Assembly (NCBI GenBank): GCA_947643595.1
Contig: CANRWP010000037.1
Span: 1-32,236, forward strand
Origin: an uncultured bacterium
Lineage (GTDB): Bacteria > Bacillota > Clostridia > Lachnospirales > Lachnospiraceae
DNA: 32,236 nucleotides
Reading direction: 5' to 3'
In this document: one piece after another, positions 1-7,444 of the stretch
Position numbering within the stretch: position 1 is the stretch's first letter
How the letters are laid out: the number at the start of each line of letters is the position of its first letter
The notes under the pieces: model-generated
What the model was told of the DNA's origin: nothing
What the model saw: only the letters and a program-made list of their open reading frames with translations
The model's database searches: none
Translations under genes and position numbers: made by a program

Positions 1-79
1 TTAAAAGGGCAAAATAAGCAGGTAGGTTCGAAAATGCAAAGTGAACGTAAAAGTTTCACTTGTACCTTCATTGAAAAAC

Positions 80-98
80 TGCTAATATTTTGCTAATA
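80..98. repeat. Two direct copies of TGCTAATA
   Basis: TGCTAATA occurs at 80-87 and again at 91-98, 11 bp apart. The spacing is close to one helical turn and the pair lies about 140 bp from the tRNA junction. Paired short repeats at this distance resemble recombinase arm-type sites, but only the repeat itself is seen. Confidence 0.4.
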
Positions 99-123
99 CG
101 ACTACGAAAATCATACCGCTTTG

Positions 124-148
124 AGGTGGACGCAGGTGCTCTCAGGTG
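124..148. repeat. Three AGGTG repeats at exact 10-bp spacing
   Basis: AGGTG starts at 124, 134 and 144, so the copies lie on one face of the helix. Together with the TGCTAATA pair they are the only ordered structure in the element-side DNA. Binding of an integrase or excisionase is plausible but inferred. Confidence 0.4.
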
Positions 149-236
149 GAAATAAAAGGTTCAAAAGTGTTGATTTTATTGGACTTGGAGATATCACAAG
201 GATTAGGCTGAACCTGTGTGGAAACGGCCCTTTTAA

Positions 237-278
237 CTCCTAAGCGGAAGGCCAGCGGTTCGAATCCGCTCAGGAACG
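237..278 (+). tRNA. 3' half of tRNA-Arg(CCU), attachment-site junction
   Basis: From the anticodon loop onward the tRNA fold is complete. The loop CTCCTAA (237-243) has anticodon CCT at 239-241. It is followed by the 3' anticodon stem GCGGA (244-248), a variable loop, a perfect T arm (AGCGG at 254-258, CCGCT at 266-270, loop TTCGAAT) and the 3' acceptor strand CAGGAAC (271-277) with discriminator G278. CCA is not encoded. Upstream bases do not supply a pairing anticodon stem (TCCGC would be needed), a D arm or a 5' acceptor (GTTCCTG would be needed). The conserved piece is therefore probably the crossover core of an integrated element, whose other end should carry the rest of the tRNA. The gene as seen here cannot make a tRNA. 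Confidence 0.7.
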
Positions 279-284
279 TATAAA

Positions 285-317
285 TGCCGCGGCTTATGAG
301 GTCGCGGCGTTTTATTA
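285..317 (+). terminator. Rho-independent terminator of the tRNA
   Basis: An 8-bp GC-rich stem (286-293 with 301-308, one G-U pair, loop TTATGAG) is followed by TTTTATT. It sits 7 bp after the tRNA 3' end and about 50 bp before the transaldolase start. It would insulate that gene from transcription entering through the tRNA. Confidence 0.75.
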
Positions 318-366
318 TCACGAAGAGACATCCCCAGAACACACAAAGGTAAAAAAGGAGAACAGG

Positions 367-1044
367 ATGAAACTGATTATTGACGACGCCCATATCGAAC
401 TGATCAAAAAGGTTTACGAATTTTATCCGATAGATGGAGTGACTACCAATCCGTCCATTCTCGCGAAGAGCGGCCGGAAGCCCTACGATGTGCTAAAAGA
501 GATTCGACAGTTTATCGGAGACAACGCGGAGCTGCATGTGCAGGCAGTCTCCCGGAACGCGGAAGGCATGGTGAAAGAAGCGCACCGCATATCGGCGGAG
601 CTCGGAAAAAACACCTTTGTAAAGATTCCCTCCATCCCGGAAGGTTTTAAGGCAATGAAGGAGCTCCACGCGCTGGGGATCGCGATCACTGCGACGGCAG
701 TCTACACACCCATGCAGGCCTTTCTCGCCGCAAAATGCGGCGCCTCCTACACTGCCCCCTATATCAACCGCATCGATAACATGGGGTACAACGGGATCCA
801 GGTGGCAAAGCACATCCACGATATTTTTAAGAATAACGGTCTGAAAACAGAGGTTCTCGCCGCCAGTTTTAAAAACTCTCAGCAGCTTCTGGAGCTGTGC
901 GAATACGGGATCGGCGCGTCCACAGTTGCCCCGGACGTGATCGAAGGCCTGGTCAAAAACCAGGCCATCACTTCCGCCGTCGACGATTTTATCAAAGACT
1001 TTGAATCGCTGACCGGATCAGGAAAAAATATGAGCAACTGCTAA
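367..1044 (+). CDS. Transaldolase / fructose-6-phosphate aldolase-like protein
   Basis: This 225-residue protein is a small class I aldolase of the fructose-6-phosphate aldolase (FSA/TalC) type, cytosolic. Seen: the N-terminal strand IIDDAH, the conserved GVTTNPSIL (24-32), and the Schiff-base lysine K86 in TFVKIP, followed by the ITATAVYTP segment. Length matches the short transaldolase group (about 215-225 residues). A strong AAGGAG lies 8 bp before the ATG. Members either transfer or release dihydroxyacetone; release would give substrate to the DhaKL pair encoded convergently next door. The gene's stop TAA (1042-1044) overlaps the TAG of the DhaL-like gene (1041-1043), leaving no space for a terminator. 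No clear promoter is seen between the tRNA terminator and the start. True substrate is not determined by sequence. Confidence 0.85.
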   Translation: MKLIIDDAHIELIKKVYEFYPIDGVTTNPSILAKSGRKPYDVLKEIRQFIGDNAELHVQAVSRNAEGMVKEAHRISAELGKNTFVKIPSIPEGFKAMKELHALGIAITATAVYTPMQAFLAAKCGASYTAPYINRIDNMGYNGIQVAKHIHDIFKNNGLKTEVLAASFKNSQQLLELCEYGIGASTVAPDVIEGLVKNQAITSAVDDFIKDFESLTGSGKNMSNC

Positions 1045-1679
1045 CTGCAGATACTGTTTTTAAGCCCTTGCAGGAGATACATGGCGGCCATCGCTCCCTG
1101 ATCGGCAATCCCCGAAGCCTTAGCGGAGAAAACTGCCGCCTTCCCATATTTGGGAATCATGTCTTTTGTTGCTTCTACGCCTTCTCTGGCGCCCTCAAGC
1201 GCCTCCGCGATCACCCTGGCCAGGGATTCCCCTGTCCCGGCCGCGGCCGCCGCTTTCTCCGCCGCCGGAGCCATCGCATCCAATATTGTACAATCTCCCG
1301 GCTGACATTTTCCCCGTTTCTGAATACCGTCCGCAAAAGCCTGCAGGAAAGCCGCAAGTTCCGAAGCGCCGAACTCGCCGCATCCCTTCAAAGCTTTTCC
1401 GCCCTCCATAATACCGCTGCTCATCAATGTGCCCATGGTGCTCGGCACAAGAGCCGCCATTTTCATAGCTGCCTTCATCAGAGTCTTCCCCGCGTCTCCC
1501 GCTTCCGTATTCTGTCGTATAAAATCCGGCAGCGCGGCGAAACCCTTGTTCATGGTAAGCCCCAGATCTCCGTCTCCCATGTTGGCATCCATGGCGCACA
1601 GTTCATCTTTTTTCTCCTCAAAGATGGCTGCTGCCCCCTCAAAAAGCTCCGGCAGCTGTTCCATACTGTATTTTTCCAT
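1041..1679 (-). CDS. dhaL: Dihydroxyacetone kinase-like subunit DhaL
   Basis: The nucleotide-binding subunit of a dihydroxyacetone (or related short-ketose) kinase, 212 residues, close to the usual 210. Seen: DANMGDGDLGLTM at 31-43, with three acidic residues D31, D36 and D38 that hold the Mg-nucleotide, then the TMGTLMSSG loop typical of DhaL. Canonical DhaL has His after GDGD; here it is Leu. The ATG at 1679 is chosen because GGGAGG lies just upstream; a longer frame from 1751 would overlap dhaK and lacks such a site. It follows dhaK by 26 bp and is the last gene of the operon. In PTS-type kinases DhaL is rephosphorylated by DhaM, which is not found here, so the phosphate donor is open. Confidence 0.85.
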   Translation of the reverse strand: MEKYSMEQLPELFEGAAAIFEEKKDELCAMDANMGDGDLGLTMNKGFAALPDFIRQNTEAGDAGKTLMKAAMKMAALVPSTMGTLMSSGIMEGGKALKGCGEFGASELAAFLQAFADGIQKRGKCQPGDCTILDAMAPAAEKAAAAAGTGESLARVIAEALEGAREGVEATKDMIPKYGKAAVFSAKASGIADQGAMAAMYLLQGLKNSICS

Positions 1680-1705
1680 CGCTGATCCTCCCTTCTCCCT
1701 CTTTT

Positions 1706-2698
1706 TTATGCCTGCACATAAAAAGGTGTTCTCACCGGACGATCGATCCACTTTTTCATTTCCTCATCCACTTTGCAGATGGAAACAGACGCTCCCGCCA
1801 TCTCCATGCTGGTGGCATATTCTCCTACAAAAGTACGGTAAACTTTGATCTTTTTCTCATCCAGGTAACTTCTGACACTTCCGGAAAGAATGTAAAGTTC
1901 CTCAATGCTGGTGGCACCGAGACCATTTATCAACACACAGATCTCCTCACCCTCCGCCACAGGCATATCAGCCAGAAGCGTATCGAGACTTTCTTTTGCC
2001 AGTTCGTCCGCCGTCTTAATGGGTCCGTTCCAGATTCCCGGCTCACCGTGGATACCCATTCCCATAGCCATCTCATTTTCTCCCAGCGTAAAGTTAGAAT
2101 GGCCTACTTCGGGGATAATGCAGGGTGTCAGAGCAAATCCCACCGTGCGGGTATTGTCTTTCGCCTTCTGCGCCGCTTCCAGCACCTCCTCCAGTGTTCC
2201 CATCTCCGCCGCTTTGGCCCCCGCGCACTTGTACATAAAGAAAATACCTGCCACTCCTCTTCGTCTCTCCTGGTCCGCGCTGCTGTTCACATCGTCTGCT
2301 CCCACGATGCTTCTGGTCTCGATGTCGTCCATCTCGCACATCTCGGCAGCCATATCAAAATTCATAATATCTCCTGTGTAGTTGCCGTACAGATAAAGGA
2401 TCCCCGCGCCTGCCTCCACTTCCCTGCTCACCTTGTATATCTGCTCAGAAGAAGGGCTCTGGAATACGCTTCCCACGGCACAGCCGTCCAGCAGACCGTC
2501 CCCCACATATCCAAGAAACAGTGGCAGATGTCCCGTACCGCCTCCTGTGATAATCGCAACTTTCTGATCTGTTTTTTGGACCCTGCAATAGCAGCGTAAA
2601 TCGTCCCCCGTACATTTCACCTGGTCGGCGTGGGCCCCATAAATTCCTTTTAACATATCATCCGTATAAGCTTCCGGTGCGTTTAATATTTTCTTCAT
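1706..2698 (-). CDS. dhaK: Dihydroxyacetone kinase-like subunit DhaK
   Basis: The ketose-binding subunit (330 residues) that holds its substrate as a covalent hemiaminal on a histidine. Seen: GGGTGH (52-57) with H57, NYTGD with the general-base Asp D110, and the substrate-binding H217 in MGMGIHGEPG. The family hallmark GHEP after the glycine loop reads GHLPLF here, a change next to the substrate pocket that suggests a ketose other than plain dihydroxyacetone, such as a tetrulose; this is inference. The ATG (2696-2698) overlaps the deoR stop as ATGA, so the two are probably translationally coupled. Confidence 0.87.
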   Translation of the reverse strand: MKKILNAPEAYTDDMLKGIYGAHADQVKCTGDDLRCYCRVQKTDQKVAIITGGGTGHLPLFLGYVGDGLLDGCAVGSVFQSPSSEQIYKVSREVEAGAGILYLYGNYTGDIMNFDMAAEMCEMDDIETRSIVGADDVNSSADQERRRGVAGIFFMYKCAGAKAAEMGTLEEVLEAAQKAKDNTRTVGFALTPCIIPEVGHSNFTLGENEMAMGMGIHGEPGIWNGPIKTADELAKESLDTLLADMPVAEGEEICVLINGLGATSIEELYILSGSVRSYLDEKKIKVYRTFVGEYATSMEMAGASVSICKVDEEMKKWIDRPVRTPFYVQA

Positions 2699-3492
2699 TT
2701 GTTGCCTCCTCCTGCTGTTTTTCTGATTCTATCATTTCCGTATATCTCTGTCAATTTTTCCGGAGAGATCATATCCCGCAGTTCCTCCGGGAAATATTCC
2801 GCGATAACCTGATCAAACTCACTGAATTTCGCGTACTGAAATTTTGTCTTTCGTTCAAATTTTTCTGCCGTTCCCATGAGTATCTTTTTCTGAGCCCGCT
2901 CGATCACATGCCGGTTGAGCGCGATAGCGTCCTCCGTCAAAGTTCCCGGACCGTCCATACCAAAGCAGCCGTCCATCCCCAGAAGCGCCACATCAAACAT
3001 AAACTTCTGCAGCATATCGTACGCAAAATGGCCTTCCGTACGCCTGCCGGAATGAGAGTAGGTACCCCCAAGAAGAATAATCCTGTTTTTGCTGGCCTGA
3101 GCCGCTTCCGCAAACTCCAGGCAGTTGGTCACGATCAGCACGTTTTTCCGGTGATTCAACAGTTTTCCCAGCGGGAGAATCGTGCTGCTGGGATCCACAA
3201 AAATACTGCTTCCGTTCCGGATATAGCGGAGTATTTCCCGGCAAATGTCTTTTTTTACGTCGTGGTTCTCCTGAATGCGGTATTCCATGGGAATGTCCAT
3301 ATAGGTATCCCGCACGACCGCGCCGCCATGTGTTCGGTAGAGGATCCCTTTGTCTTCCAGAATGGTCAGATCACGGCGAATGGTCTCCTGTGTCACACTC
3401 AGCTGCTGCGCAAGCTTTCTCACACTTATCTGTTTATTCTGCAGAACCAGCTGTGTAATTTCTTCCTGTCGTCTCTCCACTTTTTTCTTCAT
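2695..3492 (-). CDS. DeoR-family transcriptional regulator
   Basis: A 265-residue sugar-responsive repressor. Seen: an N-terminal winged helix with the DeoR signature (ISVRKLAQQLSVTQETIRRD, about residues 18-37, then the THGGA turn), followed by a sugar-phosphate-sensing domain containing the FVDPSST and LLGMDG segments. The ATG at 3492 is preferred because GGGGGA precedes it; the frame is open upstream to 3585 without a comparable site. It is separated from the cupin gene by 101 bp that contain a good promoter, and it is coupled to dhaK by a 4-bp overlap. The likely target is this PTS operon and the inducer a phosphorylated intermediate; both are inferred from context. Confidence 0.88.
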   Translation of the reverse strand: MKKKVERRQEEITQLVLQNKQISVRKLAQQLSVTQETIRRDLTILEDKGILYRTHGGAVVRDTYMDIPMEYRIQENHDVKKDICREILRYIRNGSSIFVDPSSTILPLGKLLNHRKNVLIVTNCLEFAEAAQASKNRIILLGGTYSHSGRRTEGHFAYDMLQKFMFDVALLGMDGCFGMDGPGTLTEDAIALNRHVIERAQKKILMGTAEKFERKTKFQYAKFSEFDQVIAEYFPEELRDMISPEKLTEIYGNDRIRKTAGGGNK

Positions 3493-3525
3493 AGTCTTTT
3501 CCCCCTGAGCATAGCGATTGAAAAA

Positions 3526-3554
3526 ATTATATCCAGCTTTCCGAAAAAGCACAA
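3526..3554 (-). promoter_or_regulatory. Sigma-A-like promoter inside the operon, before deoR
   Basis: Reading the minus strand: TTGTGC (3549-3554), a 17-bp spacer, and a perfect TATAAT (3526-3531). It starts about 30 bp before the deoR ATG and would give deoR-dhaK-dhaL expression independent of the PTS genes upstream. Confidence 0.6.
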
Positions 3555-3593
3555 TGCGGCCGAAACCATTTCGATTCGCCCGCATCCGCTTTT

Positions 3594-3884
3594 TTAATCC
3601 TGCTTCATATATCCAAGATCAAAAATATAATGCTTTTTAATTGGTTTCTCCACACACCACCAGCATTCCAGATGAGGTTCAAAAGTTACCAGATCCCCCT
3701 CCGCAAAATGATAACGCTCCCCGTCCATGGTCTCCACATAGGCGCTGCCCTCTATGACGAGACAGGTTTCCTCCCTCTCGTCATAAACTGTTTTCCATTT
3801 TTCAGGTTCATGTTCCCAGGTGGGTTGCGCTTTCAAAAGAGCCTCCTCTTTGACCGTGGGTTTTCTTACCAGTACAGATACCAT
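3594..3884 (-). CDS. Small cupin-domain protein (cupin_3 / DUF861-like)
   Basis: A 96-residue single-domain beta-barrel protein. Seen: the EETCLVIEGSAYVET strand pair, then GERYHFAEGDLVTFEP, then LECWWCVEKPIKKHY, which follow the cupin_3 pattern known from EutQ and ureidoglycine aminohydrolase relatives. The metal-ligand His pair of classical cupins is not obvious, so a binding or isomerising role cannot be chosen. The ATG has a GAGGAGG site that overlaps the end of the EIIB gene (stop at 3896), so the two are tightly linked. In sugar operons such cupins are sometimes isomerases, mutarotases or sensors; no function is assigned here. Confidence 0.75.
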   Translation of the reverse strand: MVSVLVRKPTVKEEALLKAQPTWEHEPEKWKTVYDEREETCLVIEGSAYVETMDGERYHFAEGDLVTFEPHLECWWCVEKPIKKHYIFDLGYMKQD

Positions 3885-3895
3885 CTACTACCTCC

Positions 3896-4396
3896 TCACA
3901 TATCCGGATAATGTTTTTCTTTTACGTCGGCCCAGGGTGTTTTCCTGTCATCCGGGACCGGCTGAAAATAACCGTCCAGCCCGTCCTTTACCATCTCGTC
4001 AAACATCCGGGCATCCTCGTCGCTGAAAGAGATCGGCCCCAGTACATTCTTGCGCCCGACGCCCCCTCCAATACTTCCTACCTGCAGAGACGGATACTTA
4101 AACCCCGCGTAGTATGCCTTGTAAGCCATTTTCATTCCCTTAAACAGGACAAAGATCGGTTCCGTATCCCCCAGACCGTTCTCCGCCCAGCGCTTCCCAG
4201 CCTCCTCGGCAGTAATCACTTCGAGTTTCGTACCTACCGGCGTTGCCATGTAGAAAATCTCAGCAAGAAATTCATCTCTTGCAATGGTATCATCGACGAT
4301 ATAAATTTTCTTTGCACCTGTCCGGTACAGCCACTGTGTACACACCTGGCCGTGGATCAGACGCGCGTCAATTCTTACCAACGCTAACTGTCCCAT
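3896..4396 (-). CDS. PTS EIIB, mannose/fructose/sorbose family
   Basis: A cytosolic phosphocarrier, 166 residues, that passes phosphate from EIIA to the incoming sugar. Seen: the family signature VRIDARLIHGQV at the N-terminus with the phosphorylated H15, and the YIVDDTIARDEF and IGGGVGRKN segments typical of this EIIB class. AAAGGAG lies 7-8 bp before the ATG. It follows the aldolase gene by 30 bp. Its partners EIIA and the EIIC-EIID fusion are encoded earlier in the same operon, an order (A, CD, aldolase, B) that interleaves the transporter with the enzyme. Confidence 0.93.
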   Translation of the reverse strand: MGQLALVRIDARLIHGQVCTQWLYRTGAKKIYIVDDTIARDEFLAEIFYMATPVGTKLEVITAEEAGKRWAENGLGDTEPIFVLFKGMKMAYKAYYAGFKYPSLQVGSIGGGVGRKNVLGPISFSDEDARMFDEMVKDGLDGYFQPVPDDRKTPWADVKEKHYPDM

Positions 4397-4426
4397 ATCT
4401 GTCTCCTTTCTGTTCGGATCTTTTTG

Positions 4427-5290
4427 TTATCCTTCCGTTTTCATCCAGTTCTTTCCCGCCGAGCCGGTCACTTTCATATAATCCATCATGCGCTCCTTAT
4501 AGCCTGCCCACATAATGTTGCCCGCCATACGGGCTCCTATATTTTCGCCGGCCTGATATCTTCCGTCTTCAAACAGTTTCTGAAGCCCGTAGTTATAGGC
4601 GTCCGTTCCCATATTCACTTTCTGACAGCCGATTCGGCAGCATTTCGCAATATTGTCAAAGCCGGAATAGGAACCTCCATGGAATACCAGCGGAACATCC
4701 ACTTTTTTCTTCAACTCCTCCAGACGTTCAAAGTCGATATCAGGGCTTCCGTTGGTGTATTCCCCGTGGGCCTCGCCGATGGATACCGCAAGGCAGTCGC
4801 AGCCGGAAAGTTTCACAAATTCCGCCGCCTGATCCGGATCCGTCAGATATTCCTCCCTCTTTTCCGCGTAATCGCAGCCGTCGGCGATCTGTCCGAATTC
4901 CGCCTCCACCGTGATTCCCAGAGGCGCGCAGATCCGTTTAAAATATGCCACTTCTTTCGCGTTCTCCTCAAAAGACAAAGACGCGCGGTCCACCATGATA
5001 CCGGTAAATCCTCCATAGATAGCCTGCACACAGGCCTCATATGTATCACCATGATCCAAATTCAGCGCAACCGGAATGCGAACTTCATTTGCCAGCTGTC
5101 GAATGATATGTCCAAAAGACACCAGGTCCTTGTGATTGCTCTGCAGCACATCAATGATAACCGGGGAATCCAGTTCCACCGCCGCCTCCAGGCAGGCTCT
5201 GACCGAATCCTCGTTAAACACATTGGGCGCCAGTACGCCGTAACCTCCTTTCTTCGCTTTTTTCAAAATTTCCAACATTGATACCAACAT
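4427..5290 (-). CDS. Class II fructose/tagatose-bisphosphate aldolase family protein
   Basis: A zinc-dependent aldolase of 287 residues that cleaves or forms a ketose 1-phosphate or 1,6-bisphosphate. Seen: LNLDHG with the catalytic D79 and zinc ligand H80, EAEFGQI (E130/E132), H175 in EAHGEY, H204 in FHGGSYSG, and the phosphate-binding VNMGTD at 225-230. The usual GGSG loop reads GGSYSG. The protein also carries a long C-terminal tail rich in Met and Lys. GGGAGGAAG precedes the ATG. With a PTS that probably delivers a sugar phosphate, this is a candidate for the cleavage step; whether it takes fructose, tagatose, or another ketose phosphate cannot be read from the sequence. Confidence 0.87.
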   Translation of the reverse strand: MLVSMLEILKKAKKGGYGVLAPNVFNEDSVRACLEAAVELDSPVIIDVLQSNHKDLVSFGHIIRQLANEVRIPVALNLDHGDTYEACVQAIYGGFTGIMVDRASLSFEENAKEVAYFKRICAPLGITVEAEFGQIADGCDYAEKREEYLTDPDQAAEFVKLSGCDCLAVSIGEAHGEYTNGSPDIDFERLEELKKKVDVPLVFHGGSYSGFDNIAKCCRIGCQKVNMGTDAYNYGLQKLFEDGRYQAGENIGARMAGNIMWAGYKERMMDYMKVTGSAGKNWMKTEG

Positions 5291-5327
5291 AATATGTCTT
5301 CCTCCCTAAAATGAATTACAGTCTCCT

Positions 5328-6971
5328 TTATATCAAAATTCCCAATCCGCCCAGCACGATGGCGATCGCCAGTATCCACAGCGTCGCTTTCAGAATATTT
5401 CCGCCTTTCTTCAGATAAGCGTAGATGCCGAATACCGTTGCCAGAGGCAAAAGGCCGGGAACGATCGCATCGATCAGCGTTTCCTGCAGGCTTAAAGTTT
5501 CCGTAGCGAAAGGCAAATTGATTCCGAGGGCTACCGATACATTCTGAGCCGTCATCACACCCATCACAAACAAACCCAAAATACTGAAAAACGTGATTAC
5601 TTTCTGCACGGAATTGTTTCGCAGAATGGATGCCGCCGACTTACTTCCCAATTTATAACCTGTGTTGTACATAAACCAGCCTTCCAGGATCAGGATCACA
5701 TATAGGATCACCACATACGTGATTGGAGCCCAGATGTATCCCAGCTGGGCAAAGCCCATGAAAAACGCCGTAAGAACCGGTTTGATCGTAGAATAGTTCA
5801 GGGTATCGCCTATTCCCGCGAAAGGTCCCATCATACCCGATTTTACCGAATTTATAAGTTCTGAACTCACCACCTCGTCTCCGTCCATGCCTTTTTTGAT
5901 CGCTCTGGCGCGTTCTTCCTCCATCGAGAGCACGATTCCCGGGATAATACCGCCGACCATATTTTCCGTGATAAAAAATTCCATATGGCGTTTCAGACCC
6001 GCAATCCTCTCCTCCTTGTTATCCGGATAAAGTTCCTCCAGAGCCGGAGCCATCGTGTAGGCCATACCTGAAGCCTGCAGACGTTCCACATTGTCCACAT
6101 GGCAGATTGCCATACGCCAGTTAAACCATACTTTCTTAAACGTCTTTTTGCTGATAAGTCTGTCTTTCCAGAAATCTTCGCCTTTTCTGGTCTCTTTCAT
6201 AATTGATCCCAGATCTCCGAAGAGTCCGCCCGTATCGTCTTTATCTTTCGTAGACATCATATAAAACCAGCCGAGGAAAGCTCCCAGCAGAGCTCCGACC
6301 ACGCTGCCGAGCCCCGTATACTGCGCAAAGAAAAATCCCGCCACAAAAAAAGGAATCAGTGCTCCTTTGCCGATTACCATGATAACCATCGCAAAGCCGA
6401 GAGCCGGCATCATTCCGCCTGCCACGGTGAACATATTCGCAGCCCATTCCGGAAGGCCGTTCATCAGAATGCCCAGTCCCTGCGTGCCGAATTTCAATAC
6501 GAGCGTCATGGGAATCATGAAACATACCACACGGATCAGCTCACCGTAAATAAAAATCGTCCTGCGAAGCCCTTTCACATCGCCTTTCTCCACACAGGCG
6601 TCACAGCGGTGAACGGTCCACACCTGAAGCACACGGTTCAGCGTGTTTAACTGTGCCATAACCAGGGAAGCGGCGGCAGCTACTACCAGCGCTTCCTCCA
6701 GACTGATGCCCTGGGTGATCACCATAGCCGTGGAAATAATACCGGCCGCGCATTTGTCAACCGGTTTGGCTCCTCCTACGGCGGTCAGAGCCAGATACAT
6801 GGGCTGTATTGTACCGCCGACGATAACGCCTGTCCGAATGTCCCCCAAAACCAAACCTGTCAGCAGGGAAACCAACATCAAGTCAATGAAACAATATGTC
6901 CAGGGAACAAATATTTCCCCGCAATAAAGCAAATACAGAATACCGAGTATTGCCGCCTGAATAATTGTCAT
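5328..6971 (-). CDS. Fused PTS EIIC-EIID, mannose/fructose/sorbose family
   Basis: The membrane part of a mannose-type PTS permease in a single 547-residue chain. The N-terminal half (about 1-250) is EIIC: multiple hydrophobic helices, the GGTIQPMYLALTAVGGAKP segment and further helices up to FYMMST. The second half (about 275-547) is EIID: FNWRMAICHVDNVERLQASG, PALEELYPD, a long cytoplasmic part with MEEERARA, then the hallmark MMGPFAGIGDTLN and C-terminal helices ending GGLGILI. A charged linker (KDKDDTGG onward) joins them. EIIC and EIID are normally separate polypeptides of about 260 and 280 residues; no stop or frameshift is needed to see one frame. GGAGGAG precedes the ATG. EIIA is encoded 57 bp upstream. 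Confidence 0.9.
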   Translation of the reverse strand: MTIIQAAILGILYLLYCGEIFVPWTYCFIDLMLVSLLTGLVLGDIRTGVIVGGTIQPMYLALTAVGGAKPVDKCAAGIISTAMVITQGISLEEALVVAAAASLVMAQLNTLNRVLQVWTVHRCDACVEKGDVKGLRRTIFIYGELIRVVCFMIPMTLVLKFGTQGLGILMNGLPEWAANMFTVAGGMMPALGFAMVIMVIGKGALIPFFVAGFFFAQYTGLGSVVGALLGAFLGWFYMMSTKDKDDTGGLFGDLGSIMKETRKGEDFWKDRLISKKTFKKVWFNWRMAICHVDNVERLQASGMAYTMAPALEELYPDNKEERIAGLKRHMEFFITENMVGGIIPGIVLSMEEERARAIKKGMDGDEVVSSELINSVKSGMMGPFAGIGDTLNYSTIKPVLTAFFMGFAQLGYIWAPITYVVILYVILILEGWFMYNTGYKLGSKSAASILRNNSVQKVITFFSILGLFVMGVMTAQNVSVALGINLPFATETLSLQETLIDAIVPGLLPLATVFGIYAYLKKGGNILKATLWILAIAIVLGGLGILI

Positions 6972-7028
6972 ATTCTCTCCTCCTTCATCGCTTATTTATT
7001 TTTTAATCTTTCACGCTGTCCGGCTTTC

Positions 7029-7424
7029 TCAAGTGTGAAGATACACCCCTCTGATCCCTTCTTTCGCCGTCTGTTTTGCGCTTTCGTACAACTCTTCCAG
7101 AGAAAGCGTATCTTTCTGAAACATAACATCCAGAATGACGCCCAGGTTCATTCCGGTCACCATACGATAAGAAGCGCTCCGAAATACAGAAATACATGTA
7201 TTGCACGGACTGGCCCCAAACAAATCCGCAAAGATCAGATAATCCGCCTCCGGATCCTCCATAAGGAGAGCTCTGGCCTCCTCCTCAAATTTTTCCGGAT
7301 CTTTCTCCTGTGTCATACAGAGACAGCTGATCTGTTCCGCCGTTTCCGCGCCCGCAATCATGGCCACCGTATTGCGAAAGCTGACAGCCAGGTCTCCGTG
7401 CGCCACAAGAATAATTTTTACCAT
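7029..7424 (-). CDS. PTS EIIA, mannose family
   Basis: A 131-residue phosphocarrier that takes phosphate from HPr and hands it to EIIB. Seen: the start VKIILVAHGDLA with the phosphorylated H9, then MIAGAE, and FADLFGASPCNT, the family's DLFGGSP loop with one change. The DhaM subunit of PTS-dependent DHA kinase contains a related domain, but DhaM's N-terminus and its extra HPr-like domains are absent, so this is EIIA rather than DhaM. It is preceded by AAAGGAGGG and starts 20 bp after the membrane-protein gene. Confidence 0.9.
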   Translation of the reverse strand: MVKIILVAHGDLAVSFRNTVAMIAGAETAEQISCLCMTQEKDPEKFEEEARALLMEDPEADYLIFADLFGASPCNTCISVFRSASYRMVTGMNLGVILDVMFQKDTLSLEELYESAKQTAKEGIRGVYLHT

Positions 7425-7444
7425 AGTCCCTCCTTTTGATGCAT

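Larger units (their letters stand above)
1..236. mobile_element. Terminal segment of a putative integrated element
   Basis: This stretch has no convincing gene. It directly abuts the 3' half of a tRNA-Arg gene and replaces that tRNA's 5' half, which is what integration by a tyrosine recombinase at a tRNA gene leaves behind. It contains short direct repeats (80-98 and 124-148) of the kind found where recombinases bind. The rest of the element, including any integrase, would lie to the left and is not visible, so its type is unknown. The assignment is an inference from the tRNA junction. Confidence 0.45.

Noticed and set aside
142-393. Minus-strand open frame across the tRNA fragment
   Set aside because: It covers the tRNA piece and terminator and the start of the transaldolase gene, so it is a chance frame.
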